Assembly (NCBI RefSeq): GCF_014898155.1 | Contig: NZ_CP062938.1 | Span: 2,356,001 to 2,420,000, forward strand | Origin: Bifidobacterium eulemuris | Lineage (GTDB): Bacteria > Actinomycetota > Actinomycetes > Actinomycetales > Bifidobacteriaceae | Direction of reading: 5' to 3' | Length of the DNA: 64,000 bases | Shown here: one piece after another, positions 33,366 through 41,295 of the stretch | Layout of the letters: every line of letters starts with the position of its first letter | Position numbering within the stretch: position 1 is the first letter of the stretch | Notes under the pieces: model-generated | What the model saw: the letters and a program-made list of their open reading frames with translations, nothing else | Databases searched by the model: none | Told to the model about the DNA's origin: nothing | Translations under genes and position numbers: made by a program

Positions 33366-36047
33366 ATGACCCGCACCCCCAACACTTTCCGTCCCATTCG
33401 TGAGCATTGGACCGTTCGCGCGCTGAATCCGCAGGTGGCGCCTGAAAACCTGCGAGAGGCCATAGCCGCCGGCATCCCCGCAACCGTGCCGGGTGAGGTC
33501 ACCCTTGACCTAGTGGCGGCCGGTCTGATCGATGAGCCGTTCGACGGCGACAACGAGACCCGCCAGCAGTGGATCGGCGATGTGGATTGGCAGTTCGAAA
33601 CCACCTTCGCATGGCATGACGCGGGCGCAACCCGTCACGATCTTGTCGCCTTAGGTCTGGATACGGTCGCTTCGTTGGCGATCAACGGCCAGCCCATCGG
33701 ACATGCCGAGAACTACCATCGTTCTTACCGATGGGATGCCCGGGCGGCGCTGCGTGAGGGGGAGAACACGCTCACCGTGACGTTCGCCTCATCCGTGCGC
33801 GAATCCGACCGTCGGGAGCAGGAGCTCGGATACTGGCCCCACACCGAACACCACGCGTTCAACCAGCTGCGCAAGCCCTCCTACCAGTTCGGATGGGACT
33901 GGGGCATCGACGTGGCCAACGCCGGCATGTGGCGGGACATCGGCATCGATTCCTGGTCCGACGTGCGGCTTAAGGCCGTTCGGCCGATCGCGCGTGTGCT
34001 TCCGGACGGCACCGGTGCGCTCGACGTCACCGTGGAGATCGAGCGCGAGGGCCAAGGACGGGTTATGACCTCATCACAGGCTCACGCAGGACAGTGCCCG
34101 GTGCCGTTCCGCGTTGCTGTGAAGGGACATGGTGCCGATCTCACCGTCGTCGGTGAAATCGAGCAAGGGCGGGATACCGCCGAAATCAGTGTCACCCTGC
34201 CCCAGATCCAACTCTGGTGGCCTGTCGGCTATGGCGATCAGCCGTTGTACGACGTGGCCGTCGACGCCGGCGACGGTGCGGCCGAATGGAGCGGACGTAT
34301 CGGATTCCGCACCGTTCGAGTGGATACGCGGGCCGACGAGGTCGGCAGGCCGTTCCAGATCTACGTCAATGATGTGCCCGTGCATGCCAGAGGATGGAAC
34401 TGGGTTCCGGTGGATGCCTTCCTCTCCCGCGGGGACGCGTTGGTGGAGCCGCGCATGCGCGATCTCGTCGAGTCGAACGCCAATATGGTGCGCGCCTGGG
34501 GCGGAAGCATTTACGAATCCGACGAATTCTACGATTTGTGCGACGAATTGGGTGTGATGGTCTGGCAGGACTTCATGCTCGCCTGCGCCGCCTATCCGGA
34601 GGATGCCGGCACCAAGGCCGAGATCGAGGCCGAGGCGCGTGAGCATATCACCAGATTGGCGCCGCATCCGAGCTTGGTGGTCTGGAACGGTTCGAATGAG
34701 AACTACGTCGCCTACAGCGAATGGGGAGGCGTCAAGCAGGCTTTGCGCGATGACGATCTGCCCTCCAACGCCTACGGATATGGTGAGAAGGATTGGGGCG
34801 ACTACTACTACTCCGATCTGTTCCCCCGACTGCTGTCTCAGCTCGATTCAGGTCACACCGTCTATCTGCCGAGCTCCCCGATGAGCTTCACCCGATTCGT
34901 CGACGCCAATAAGGATGTCGACGGAACCATGCACATCTGGGATGTGTGGAACCGGGTCGACTATCGCGCCTACGCGAACTATACGCCGCGTTTCGCCGAC
35001 GAATTCGGCTATCAGGCGCCGCCGGCCTTCTCCACCCTCACCAGAGTGGTGCATGACGAGAAGCTCGATCCGTTCGGCAAGCAGATGCTGGTCCATCAGA
35101 AGGCTTCCGGAGGCAATATCAAGTTGGCGCGCGGCATGCGCTCGCATCTGACGCCGGGGCATATCGACGACGTCAGCTATCGTGCCGACGGAACCCGCGA
35201 CTGGCTCATCCCCACCGATTACTGGTCCGATGTCGAGGATTGGCATTGGGCGTGCCAGCTGCAGCAGGCCCATGCGATCCGTTTCGGTGTGGAGCATATG
35301 CGTTCGCTTGAGCCGGTGAACGCGGGAACGCTGATCTGGCAGCTGAACGACGACTGGCCCGTGGTGAGTTGGGCCGCCGTGGACTACTACGGGCATCGTA
35401 AACCCCTGTGGCACGCCTCGCGCGACTTCTTCGCCCCTCGTCTGGCCACCATCCAACCGCGTCTGTCCGAACAGGAGCGTGAGGATAGAAGCTGGGAGGG
35501 CAATCGTGTGGAGCCGGACCGCCTGGCGCTGGTGGTTCTCAACGATGCGAGGAAGCCGTGGCGGGGTGTTTGGACCGTCGAACGTCGCACATTGAGTGGT
35601 GAGGTATTGGCCTCGCAGCATTTCGAGGTGGCGATGGATGCCGTTTCCCATGAGACCCTGTGGCTGGACGACGCGGTGGCCGGATTCGGCGACCCCGCGA
35701 ACGAGCTGATCGTCGCCGAATGCGCGGATGGCAGCATCTCCCGCGCCGTGTTCAACCCCGCCGAGGTCATCGACCAGTCGCTTGATCCCGCGCCTCTGGA
35801 GGCTGTGGTCGAGACGACGGCGGACGGCTACGACCTCACCGTCACTGCGCGATCCTATGCGCGAGACGTGTTCTGCATGGTCGACAAAGTCGATGCCGAC
35901 GCCCGCATCGATGGCGGTATGGTCACGTTGCTGCCCGGCGAGACGGTGACCTGGCACATTCGTGCGGCGAAGGGACTTGTCCCCGAGGCGTTCATCGCCG
36001 CGAACGTGTTGCGCTGCGCCAATGATTTAAAGGCGGCGGCACGCTGA
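33366..36047 (+). CDS. GH2 beta-mannosidase (copy B)
   Basis: This 893-residue GH2 enzyme is closely related to copy A at 526 over its whole length. The acid/base is in W-N-G-S-N-E-N and the presumed nucleophile in A-D-E-F-G-Y-Q-A-P-P. It should release mannose from manno-oligosaccharides, as for copy A. It has no signal peptide. It lies 11 bases after the permease gene and is the last enzyme of the SBP-permease-GH2 operon. AAGGATAGGAT precedes the start codon. A weak hairpin follows at 36071. Confidence 0.92.
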   Translation: MTRTPNTFRPIREHWTVRALNPQVAPENLREAIAAGIPATVPGEVTLDLVAAGLIDEPFDGDNETRQQWIGDVDWQFETTFAWHDAGATRHDLVALGLDTVASLAINGQPIGHAENYHRSYRWDARAALREGENTLTVTFASSVRESDRREQELGYWPHTEHHAFNQLRKPSYQFGWDWGIDVANAGMWRDIGIDSWSDVRLKAVRPIARVLPDGTGALDVTVEIEREGQGRVMTSSQAHAGQCPVPFRVAVKGHGADLTVVGEIEQGRDTAEISVTLPQIQLWWPVGYGDQPLYDVAVDAGDGAAEWSGRIGFRTVRVDTRADEVGRPFQIYVNDVPVHARGWNWVPVDAFLSRGDALVEPRMRDLVESNANMVRAWGGSIYESDEFYDLCDELGVMVWQDFMLACAAYPEDAGTKAEIEAEAREHITRLAPHPSLVVWNGSNENYVAYSEWGGVKQALRDDDLPSNAYGYGEKDWGDYYYSDLFPRLLSQLDSGHTVYLPSSPMSFTRFVDANKDVDGTMHIWDVWNRVDYRAYANYTPRFADEFGYQAPPAFSTLTRVVHDEKLDPFGKQMLVHQKASGGNIKLARGMRSHLTPGHIDDVSYRADGTRDWLIPTDYWSDVEDWHWACQLQQAHAIRFGVEHMRSLEPVNAGTLIWQLNDDWPVVSWAAVDYYGHRKPLWHASRDFFAPRLATIQPRLSEQEREDRSWEGNRVEPDRLALVVLNDARKPWRGVWTVERRTLSGEVLASQHFEVAMDAVSHETLWLDDAVAGFGDPANELIVAECADGSISRAVFNPAEVIDQSLDPAPLEAVVETTADGYDLTVTARSYARDVFCMVDKVDADARIDGGMVTLLPGETVTWHIRAAKGLVPEAFIAANVLRCANDLKAAAR

Positions 36048-36070
36048 CGGCGGATGGATGAAGTCGTGAA

Positions 36071-36109
36071 ACCGGCCGAACCCACGGTATGCTTGGGCAT
36101 ACGGCCGGT
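36071..36109 (+). terminator. Hairpin between GH2 and lacI-type gene
   Basis: The outer arms ACCGGCC/GGCCGGT (36071-36077, 36103-36109) and inner GTATGC/GCATAC (36087-36092, 36097-36102) form a bulged hairpin. Termination would be partial, so some read-through into the regulator is possible. Confidence 0.45.
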
Positions 36110-36150
36110 GGAACGTATTCACCGTTCATTCGACGACCAAGGAGGGAGCG

Positions 36151-37194
36151 ATGGCGCTGTTGAAATCGAAGGTCACGATTTCCGACGTCGCGAAAGCTGC
36201 AGGAGTGTCCAACAGCGCTGTCTCTTATGCGTTGAACGGCAAGCCCGGGGTTTCGGAGAAGACCCGGGACAAAGTGCTCAAAGTCGCCGACAGCATGGGG
36301 TGGAAGCCCAACAGCGCCGCCAAGGCGCTGTCCGATGCCAGCAGCCGTGCCATCGGCCTGGCGCTGGCCTATAGTCCGGAGACCATTTCCGTCGATTCGT
36401 ATTCGATGGCGCTGTTCTCCGGCATGTGCACCGAACTTGAGCGGAACAACTATTCGCTGATGTTGCGCATCATCCCCGTCGGAGGCGACACCATGTCCAT
36501 CCACCGTGACTGGATCGCGGATGGCAGCGTGGACGGCGTGGTCATCACCAATGTGGAGATCGGCGATCCCCGTATCGAATTGTATAAGCAGCATCCTGAG
36601 GTGCCGGTGGTGGCGTTGGCGGATCCGTCCGTCACCGGCGGTCTTCCCACGTTGACCAGCGATGATGTCGCGGCGGCGCGGTTGGTCGTGGACTTCCTTC
36701 ACGAGCTGGGGCATACGCATATCGCGCGTGTGGCCGGTCCGGAGCGCTACGGCCATACCTTCGGCCGCGATCGTGCGTTTATCGAGGAGACTTCGGAGAT
36801 GGGCATGCACTACGACTGCCTGCACGGCGATTATTCGCCGGAGGCGGGCGCTGACTGCACAGCCCGTCTGATGGCTTTCTCCGAACCTCCCACGGCCATC
36901 GTCTACGATAGCGACAGCATGGCCATCGCCGGCCTGCAGACGGCCGTCGCCAAAGGTATCGCCGTGCCCGAGCAGCTGTCCATCGTCTCATGGGACGATT
37001 CGTTCGTCTGCCGGGCGGTGACGCCGGGGCTGACGGCGTTGAAACGCAACGTGCCCGCTTCGGGGAAGCAGTTGGTGCCGATGCTGTTGCGGCAGATCGC
37101 CGGCGAACAGGTCGAGAACGAACTCGAGGATCCCTATGAGCTGATTCCTCGCGGCTCCACGGCCGCCGCCTGCGTGCCCGGCGGCGTTCGCTGA
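36151..37194 (+). CDS. LacI-family transcriptional regulator of the mannan locus
   Basis: This 347-residue regulator has an N-terminal LacI helix-turn-helix, T-I-S-D-V-A-K-A-A-G-V-S-N-S-A-V-S-Y-A-L at residues 9-28, followed by the hinge K-P-N-S-A-A-K-A-L and a periplasmic-binding-protein-like effector domain. It is a likely repressor of the four TTAACCGRTTAA palindromes in this locus, which are of LacI operator type, released by a manno-oligosaccharide or mannose-related effector. Both points are inference from position and motif. AAGGAGGGAG lies seven bases before the ATG. No operator copy was found directly in front of this gene, so it may not be strongly autoregulated. Confidence 0.9.
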   Translation: MALLKSKVTISDVAKAAGVSNSAVSYALNGKPGVSEKTRDKVLKVADSMGWKPNSAAKALSDASSRAIGLALAYSPETISVDSYSMALFSGMCTELERNNYSLMLRIIPVGGDTMSIHRDWIADGSVDGVVITNVEIGDPRIELYKQHPEVPVVALADPSVTGGLPTLTSDDVAAARLVVDFLHELGHTHIARVAGPERYGHTFGRDRAFIEETSEMGMHYDCLHGDYSPEAGADCTARLMAFSEPPTAIVYDSDSMAIAGLQTAVAKGIAVPEQLSIVSWDDSFVCRAVTPGLTALKRNVPASGKQLVPMLLRQIAGEQVENELEDPYELIPRGSTAAACVPGGVR

Positions 37195-37238
37195 ACGTCT
37201 TATCGGGTGGATTGGTAGGCATTGATGACAATCATGTG

Positions 37239-37283
37239 CAGCGAGGCGATCAGGCAATGATGTGACGTCTGATCGCCTCGCTG
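37239..37283. terminator. Bidirectional terminator
   Basis: Perfect 15-base arms CAGCGAGGCGATCAG and complement (37239-37253, 37269-37283) lie between the convergent lacI-type and DUF624 genes. Confidence 0.85.
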
Positions 37284-37299
37284 CGTATGGTCGTGGCGT

Positions 37300-37938
37300 C
37301 TATTGCTCGGTGGCTCTCGCCGTGATCATGCCCGCACGCAGCATGAGGTATACGACGATGTAGGCGGTGACGGCCGAAAGCAGCAGTCCATAGAAAAATA
37401 CGGTGAAGGCGAGCCCGCCCGGAACGGCGACGGCGATGATCCATGGCAACGCGTTGAGGAACAACGTCGCCACCGTGGTCAACGGGTGCGCGACGGCGAC
37501 ACGGAACGACTGCCGGATCTGCGCCATCGCGGACAGCGTGCTGCGGGCCATGACCGGGAACACGAAGCCGAATCCGGCCCATGCCACCGTCGCCACCGCT
37601 ATCGTCGCGCCGTACACCACCGGCGCGTATGGCGCATCCGGCACGCCTTTCGTCAACCACCATAGGTCGAACGACGCCAGGGCGACGAAGGCCAGAGCGA
37701 TCAGCGTCAATGCCAGGGAGACCGTGAACCGACGACGGAACGCGGCAAGGAACGCGCGCAGCACATGCGCGTCGTCGTTCTCATGCAGACGTCGCGTCAC
37801 TTCGTACATCGCGCCGGTCGACGCGCCGATGGTGACGATCGGCAGACAGCAGATGATCCAAGCGACGTTGATCATCGCCAGGTCGCCGATGCGTGACATG
37901 AACTCATTGAACGGGCTGTCTTGCTTGAATATCTGCAT
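37300..37938 (-). CDS. DUF624 (YesL-like) membrane protein
   Basis: This is a 212-residue integral membrane protein with about five helices. The N-terminal F-N-E-F-M-S-R-I-G-D-L and the following I-C-C-L-P-I-V-T-I-G-A-S segment are the DUF624/YesL signature. Family members are found in many Gram-positive glycan-utilisation loci next to ABC importers; their role is not established, possibly assisting the transporter. GAGGAG lies four bases upstream of the start. It follows the gene of unknown function at 38037 on the minus strand by about 100 bases and probably shares its operator at 38860. Confidence 0.85.
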   Translation of the reverse strand: MQIFKQDSPFNEFMSRIGDLAMINVAWIICCLPIVTIGASTGAMYEVTRRLHENDDAHVLRAFLAAFRRRFTVSLALTLIALAFVALASFDLWWLTKGVPDAPYAPVVYGATIAVATVAWAGFGFVFPVMARSTLSAMAQIRQSFRVAVAHPLTTVATLFLNALPWIIAVAVPGGLAFTVFFYGLLLSAVTAYIVVYLMLRAGMITARATEQ

Positions 37939-38036
37939 GGGGCTCCTCGATGTGTGTGGTGTGCGTTGATTGGTCTGGTATCCGGAACATGATTGTCAAG
38001 TCGCACGCGTCCAACCGCTTCCGACGCCGGTGATGG

Positions 38037-38804
38037 CTATGGGATGAGAAAGGACACGAAACGACGTGCGGTGTCTTGATTGCGGGAATCCTGTGCGAGG
38101 CCGATAATCGCATCGGAATCGGCGGATTCAAGCGTATCCCAGATTGTGGAGGTCTTAAGTCTCAATCCGAATGGCGCTTCCGCGCCTTTGCCGGATCCGT
38201 TGTAGTCGGGGTCGGCGTCATCGTCGTCATCGAATCCCGCGTATGTGACGAACAGATCGGATAATTCTTTGACTTGTTTCGATTCCAACGATGCGTTCAG
38301 GTCGGTGAGATAGCCGTATCCGCAGAGGGTGCTGAAATCATCGGGGGAGGCGATGATGATGTCGATTTCGTCGCTGGCGAGCATGGACTGCAGTTTGTTC
38401 AGACCACTGTCATCCATATCGAAGTTCGCGTCGATGCGAACGCCGCCATCGCGTCCCTCGGGCAGGTCGAACGCCGATGCCACACGCTGCTGCAGGGTCT
38501 GCGCATCCTGGGTGGAAATGACGTCGCCGAATACCGCGACATACAGCTTTGGCGGCACCGATGGTGTGAGCAGCTGTATCGCCAGATATAGGGCTATGCC
38601 GATTACGGCCAGTGCCGCAACCGTGCGTGCCAATAGCTGGTCGCGGAAATACGCCCATTTGCGGTTCCAAGGCAGCGAACGGAGTATGTGGAGACGGGAG
38701 CGTTTGTGGTAGGCGATGTCTTGGGACAACGTGTCGATGGCCTCCGCCTGTCGTGCGGAGATGGCGTCGCGATTCCGGTTCGGTGGAGAGGCCGTTGATG
38801 CCAT
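38037..38804 (-). CDS. Membrane-tethered protein of unknown function, possibly binding-protein-like
   Basis: I do not recognise a family. The 255-residue protein has a cytoplasmic N-terminus, one membrane helix (about residues 62-81) and an extracellular domain. The domain begins L-Y-V-A-V-F-G-D-V and contains an acidic run D-D-D-D-D-A-D-P-D. The alternation of strands and the S-M-L-A-S-D-E-I-D-I-I-I-A-S-P-D segment suggest part of a solute-binding-protein fold anchored by its N-terminus. AAAGGAGG precedes the ATG. It is divergent from the GH36 gene across a LacI operator and upstream of DUF624, so all are likely induced by the same sugar. Confidence 0.7.
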   Translation of the reverse strand: MASTASPPNRNRDAISARQAEAIDTLSQDIAYHKRSRLHILRSLPWNRKWAYFRDQLLARTVAALAVIGIALYLAIQLLTPSVPPKLYVAVFGDVISTQDAQTLQQRVASAFDLPEGRDGGVRIDANFDMDDSGLNKLQSMLASDEIDIIIASPDDFSTLCGYGYLTDLNASLESKQVKELSDLFVTYAGFDDDDDADPDYNGSGKGAEAPFGLRLKTSTIWDTLESADSDAIIGLAQDSRNQDTARRFVSFLIP

Positions 38805-38859
38805 GGTGCCTCCTTTGGAATGAATATGTCTCCACTATAACGCAAAAAACGCATGTCAC

Positions 38860-38871
38860 TTAACCGATTAA
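38860..38871. promoter_or_regulatory. Putative LacI operator TTAACCGATTAA, divergent promoter
   Basis: This site lies between the divergent unknown-DUF624 and GH36-GH26 units. On the plus strand TATAGT follows at 38874-38879. On the minus strand a TATAGT with a TAAGTG -35 at 17-base spacing overlaps the operator. One bound dimer could repress both directions. Confidence 0.72.
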
Positions 38872-39016
38872 TGTATAGTGTTTCTTGGTAAAGGTATGCC
38901 GTTGCTGAACGTCTCGTCAAAGTCCCGCAACGTAGGCCGGACGCGTCGGCCATGATGCGTCCTCGGAAAGGGCCGAGGACGGATATGGCGAGGCATGCAG
39001 GAAGGAGAGTACGACG

Positions 39017-41209
39017 ATGTTCGATCAAGGCCCGCACAAGGTGCTTCGGCGTGACGGCGTATGTGTGGTGGTCAAGACGCCTCCCGATCAGATGCCGCAG
39101 GTGGAGTATTGGGGACGTGACCTCGGCGGCGAGCTGTTGGCGGACGAGGCGGCGCTTGCCGCGCTTGACGCCATGACCTTGAAGGACACCCCGCCTAACA
39201 AGCCCGACGCCGCATGGCGCCCGTCGTTGTTGCCGCAAGGTGCCGAGGGGTGGGGCGGTAGGCCGGGATTGGAGGCCCACCGTGGCGGACTGCCGGCATT
39301 CGCCAGCTGGACCGCCATCGATTATGCCTCACAGGCCAATACCAAGCTGTCGATCGAAGCTGTGGATGAGATGAACGGACTTCGGTTGGAGATCATGCTG
39401 TCGCTGGAGCAAGGCGGCCTGCTCGTCGTCCGACATGCACTGACCAATACGGGGGCGGATGGCGCCGGTGCCGAACCGTTGATCGTCAATTGGCTCGATG
39501 GCGTGATGCCGTGCCCGCGTCGTGTCGACACGCTCACCCAGTTCACTGGACGTTGGCCTTTGGAAAAACAGCCGTTCGTCGCCTCCATGCCGGTCGGCTC
39601 CGTCACACGAGACTGTCGACGTGGCAAGACAGGGCATGATTCACCGTGGCTGTTCATCGCATCCGTGGGCGAGCCGCGCTGGGAAACCGGTGAGATCTGG
39701 GCCTGCCATCTTGCATGGAGCGGTAACCAGACCTATCGCGTGGACAACCTGCCTCAGCACGAGCCCTTGATCGGTGCCGGGGAACTGGTCGGGCCGGCGG
39801 AGATTCGCCTGTCGACGGGGGAACGGTACGAGTCGCCGGAGGTGTGTTTCTCCTATTCGGACTGCGGACTTGACGGCATGGCCGCACGATTCCATACATG
39901 GCTGCGCGCCATGCCGAAGCGGGTCGATCCCGTTTCGAATCCAAGGCCGTTCACCCTCAACACTTGGGAGGCTGTGTATTTCAAGCAGGACGAAGCCACG
40001 CTGATGCGTTTGGCTGACCGCGCCGCACAGGCGGGGGTGGAGCGGTTCGTGCTCGACGACGGCTGGTTCCATAAGCGCCGCGACGACACGCGCGGTCTGG
40101 GGGATTGGTGGGTGGATCCCGAGGTGTGGCCGAATGGACTCAACGCCCTGGCCGATCATGTGCATGCCCTGGGTATGCAGTTTGGACTGTGGTTCGAACC
40201 GGAGATGGTCAATCTCGATTCCGATCTCGCCCGCGTGCATCCCGATTGGATTCTTGCCAGACCTTCGGCCGTGCCGAACCGCGGCGACCTATCCTACCGC
40301 AGCCAGTACGTGTTGGATCTGGCGAATCCAGACGCGTATGCCCATATCCATGACCAGATGGTCGCCTGCGTGCGCGATCTTGGTGTGGATTACATCAAGT
40401 GGGATCACAACCGTGAAGTCACCGAGCCGGTGCATCAGCGTGATGGTCGATATGGACTGCATAATCAGACTCTGGCCTGTTACCGGCTGTTCGACGAGCT
40501 TAAAGCCGAATTCCCCGGATTGGAAATCGAGAGCTGCTCGTCCGGCGGTGCCCGTACCGATGCTGGGATTCTGCGGCATGCCGACCGCATTTGGGCTTCC
40601 GATTCCAATGATCCGCGGGACCGCGTCGATATTCAGCGGTTCACCGAGCTCATCGTGCCTCCTGAGATGATCGGCGCCCATGTAGGGCCGAGTCCGGCGC
40701 ATTCCACGGGGCGCGCCACTGAAGTGAGTTATCGGGCCGCCGTGTCGTTGACCGGATGCGCCGGTTTTGAATGGAACATCCTGGAATGCGATGATGACGA
40801 AGTGGCGAGGCTTGCCGCATTCGTCGCATTGTATAAGGAACTGCGTGGTTTGCTGCATACGGGCCGGATCCTGCATGCCGACCTTGCGGATCCATCTTTG
40901 CGCGCCCGCGGCGTCGTCGACGCGGAGGGTGAGCACGCCGTGTGGGTTGTGGCGAGTGTGGACAACATCGCCGATTGGCTGGCCGAACGGTTGTATGTGC
41001 CGGGACTGGATCCACGGCGAGACTACCGCATCCGATTGCGTGAGGAGGTGGGGGCCGCCAAATGGGGCTGGATCACACCGCAGTGGCTGACCATGGCACG
41101 GCAGTCCGAAGGTTTCGTGGCTTCGGGCCGTCTGCTCGCCGAAGTGGGCCTGCAGCTGCCTAACCTGTGGCCGATGCAGGCCATCATCCTCGAATTCGAC
41201 GCGCAGTGA
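39017..41209 (+). CDS. GH36 alpha-galactosidase (copy 2)
   Basis: This 730-residue GH36 enzyme has a length and domain order typical of bacterial tetrameric alpha-galactosidases. The barrel contains V-L-D-D-G-W-F, W-F-E-P-E-M-V, the nucleophile Asp in Y-I-K-W-D-H-N-R and the acid/base Asp in W-A-S-D-S-N-D; the E-S-C-S-S-G-G-A-R loop is also conserved. It should remove alpha-galactosyl side groups or cleave raffinose-family sugars in the cytoplasm; no signal peptide. AAGGAGAG precedes the start codon. It is followed by the GH26 gene after 86 bases, and the pair is controlled from the operator at 38860. It is clearly different in sequence from copy 1. Confidence 0.93.
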   Translation: MFDQGPHKVLRRDGVCVVVKTPPDQMPQVEYWGRDLGGELLADEAALAALDAMTLKDTPPNKPDAAWRPSLLPQGAEGWGGRPGLEAHRGGLPAFASWTAIDYASQANTKLSIEAVDEMNGLRLEIMLSLEQGGLLVVRHALTNTGADGAGAEPLIVNWLDGVMPCPRRVDTLTQFTGRWPLEKQPFVASMPVGSVTRDCRRGKTGHDSPWLFIASVGEPRWETGEIWACHLAWSGNQTYRVDNLPQHEPLIGAGELVGPAEIRLSTGERYESPEVCFSYSDCGLDGMAARFHTWLRAMPKRVDPVSNPRPFTLNTWEAVYFKQDEATLMRLADRAAQAGVERFVLDDGWFHKRRDDTRGLGDWWVDPEVWPNGLNALADHVHALGMQFGLWFEPEMVNLDSDLARVHPDWILARPSAVPNRGDLSYRSQYVLDLANPDAYAHIHDQMVACVRDLGVDYIKWDHNREVTEPVHQRDGRYGLHNQTLACYRLFDELKAEFPGLEIESCSSGGARTDAGILRHADRIWASDSNDPRDRVDIQRFTELIVPPEMIGAHVGPSPAHSTGRATEVSYRAAVSLTGCAGFEWNILECDDDEVARLAAFVALYKELRGLLHTGRILHADLADPSLRARGVVDAEGEHAVWVVASVDNIADWLAERLYVPGLDPRRDYRIRLREEVGAAKWGWITPQWLTMARQSEGFVASGRLLAEVGLQLPNLWPMQAIILEFDAQ

Positions 41210-41295
41210 GAGGGATATCCGAACGTCGTGCCTGCGGTATGCCATGGGCGGATGCCAGACAAGTGACGGAAACACCGGAAAAGAAAGGAAACGCT

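Noticed and set aside
36048..36150. A LacI autoregulatory site before the lacI-type gene
   Set aside because: Only a GC-rich hairpin (AACCGGCC...) is present; no match to the TTAACCGRTTAA palindrome.
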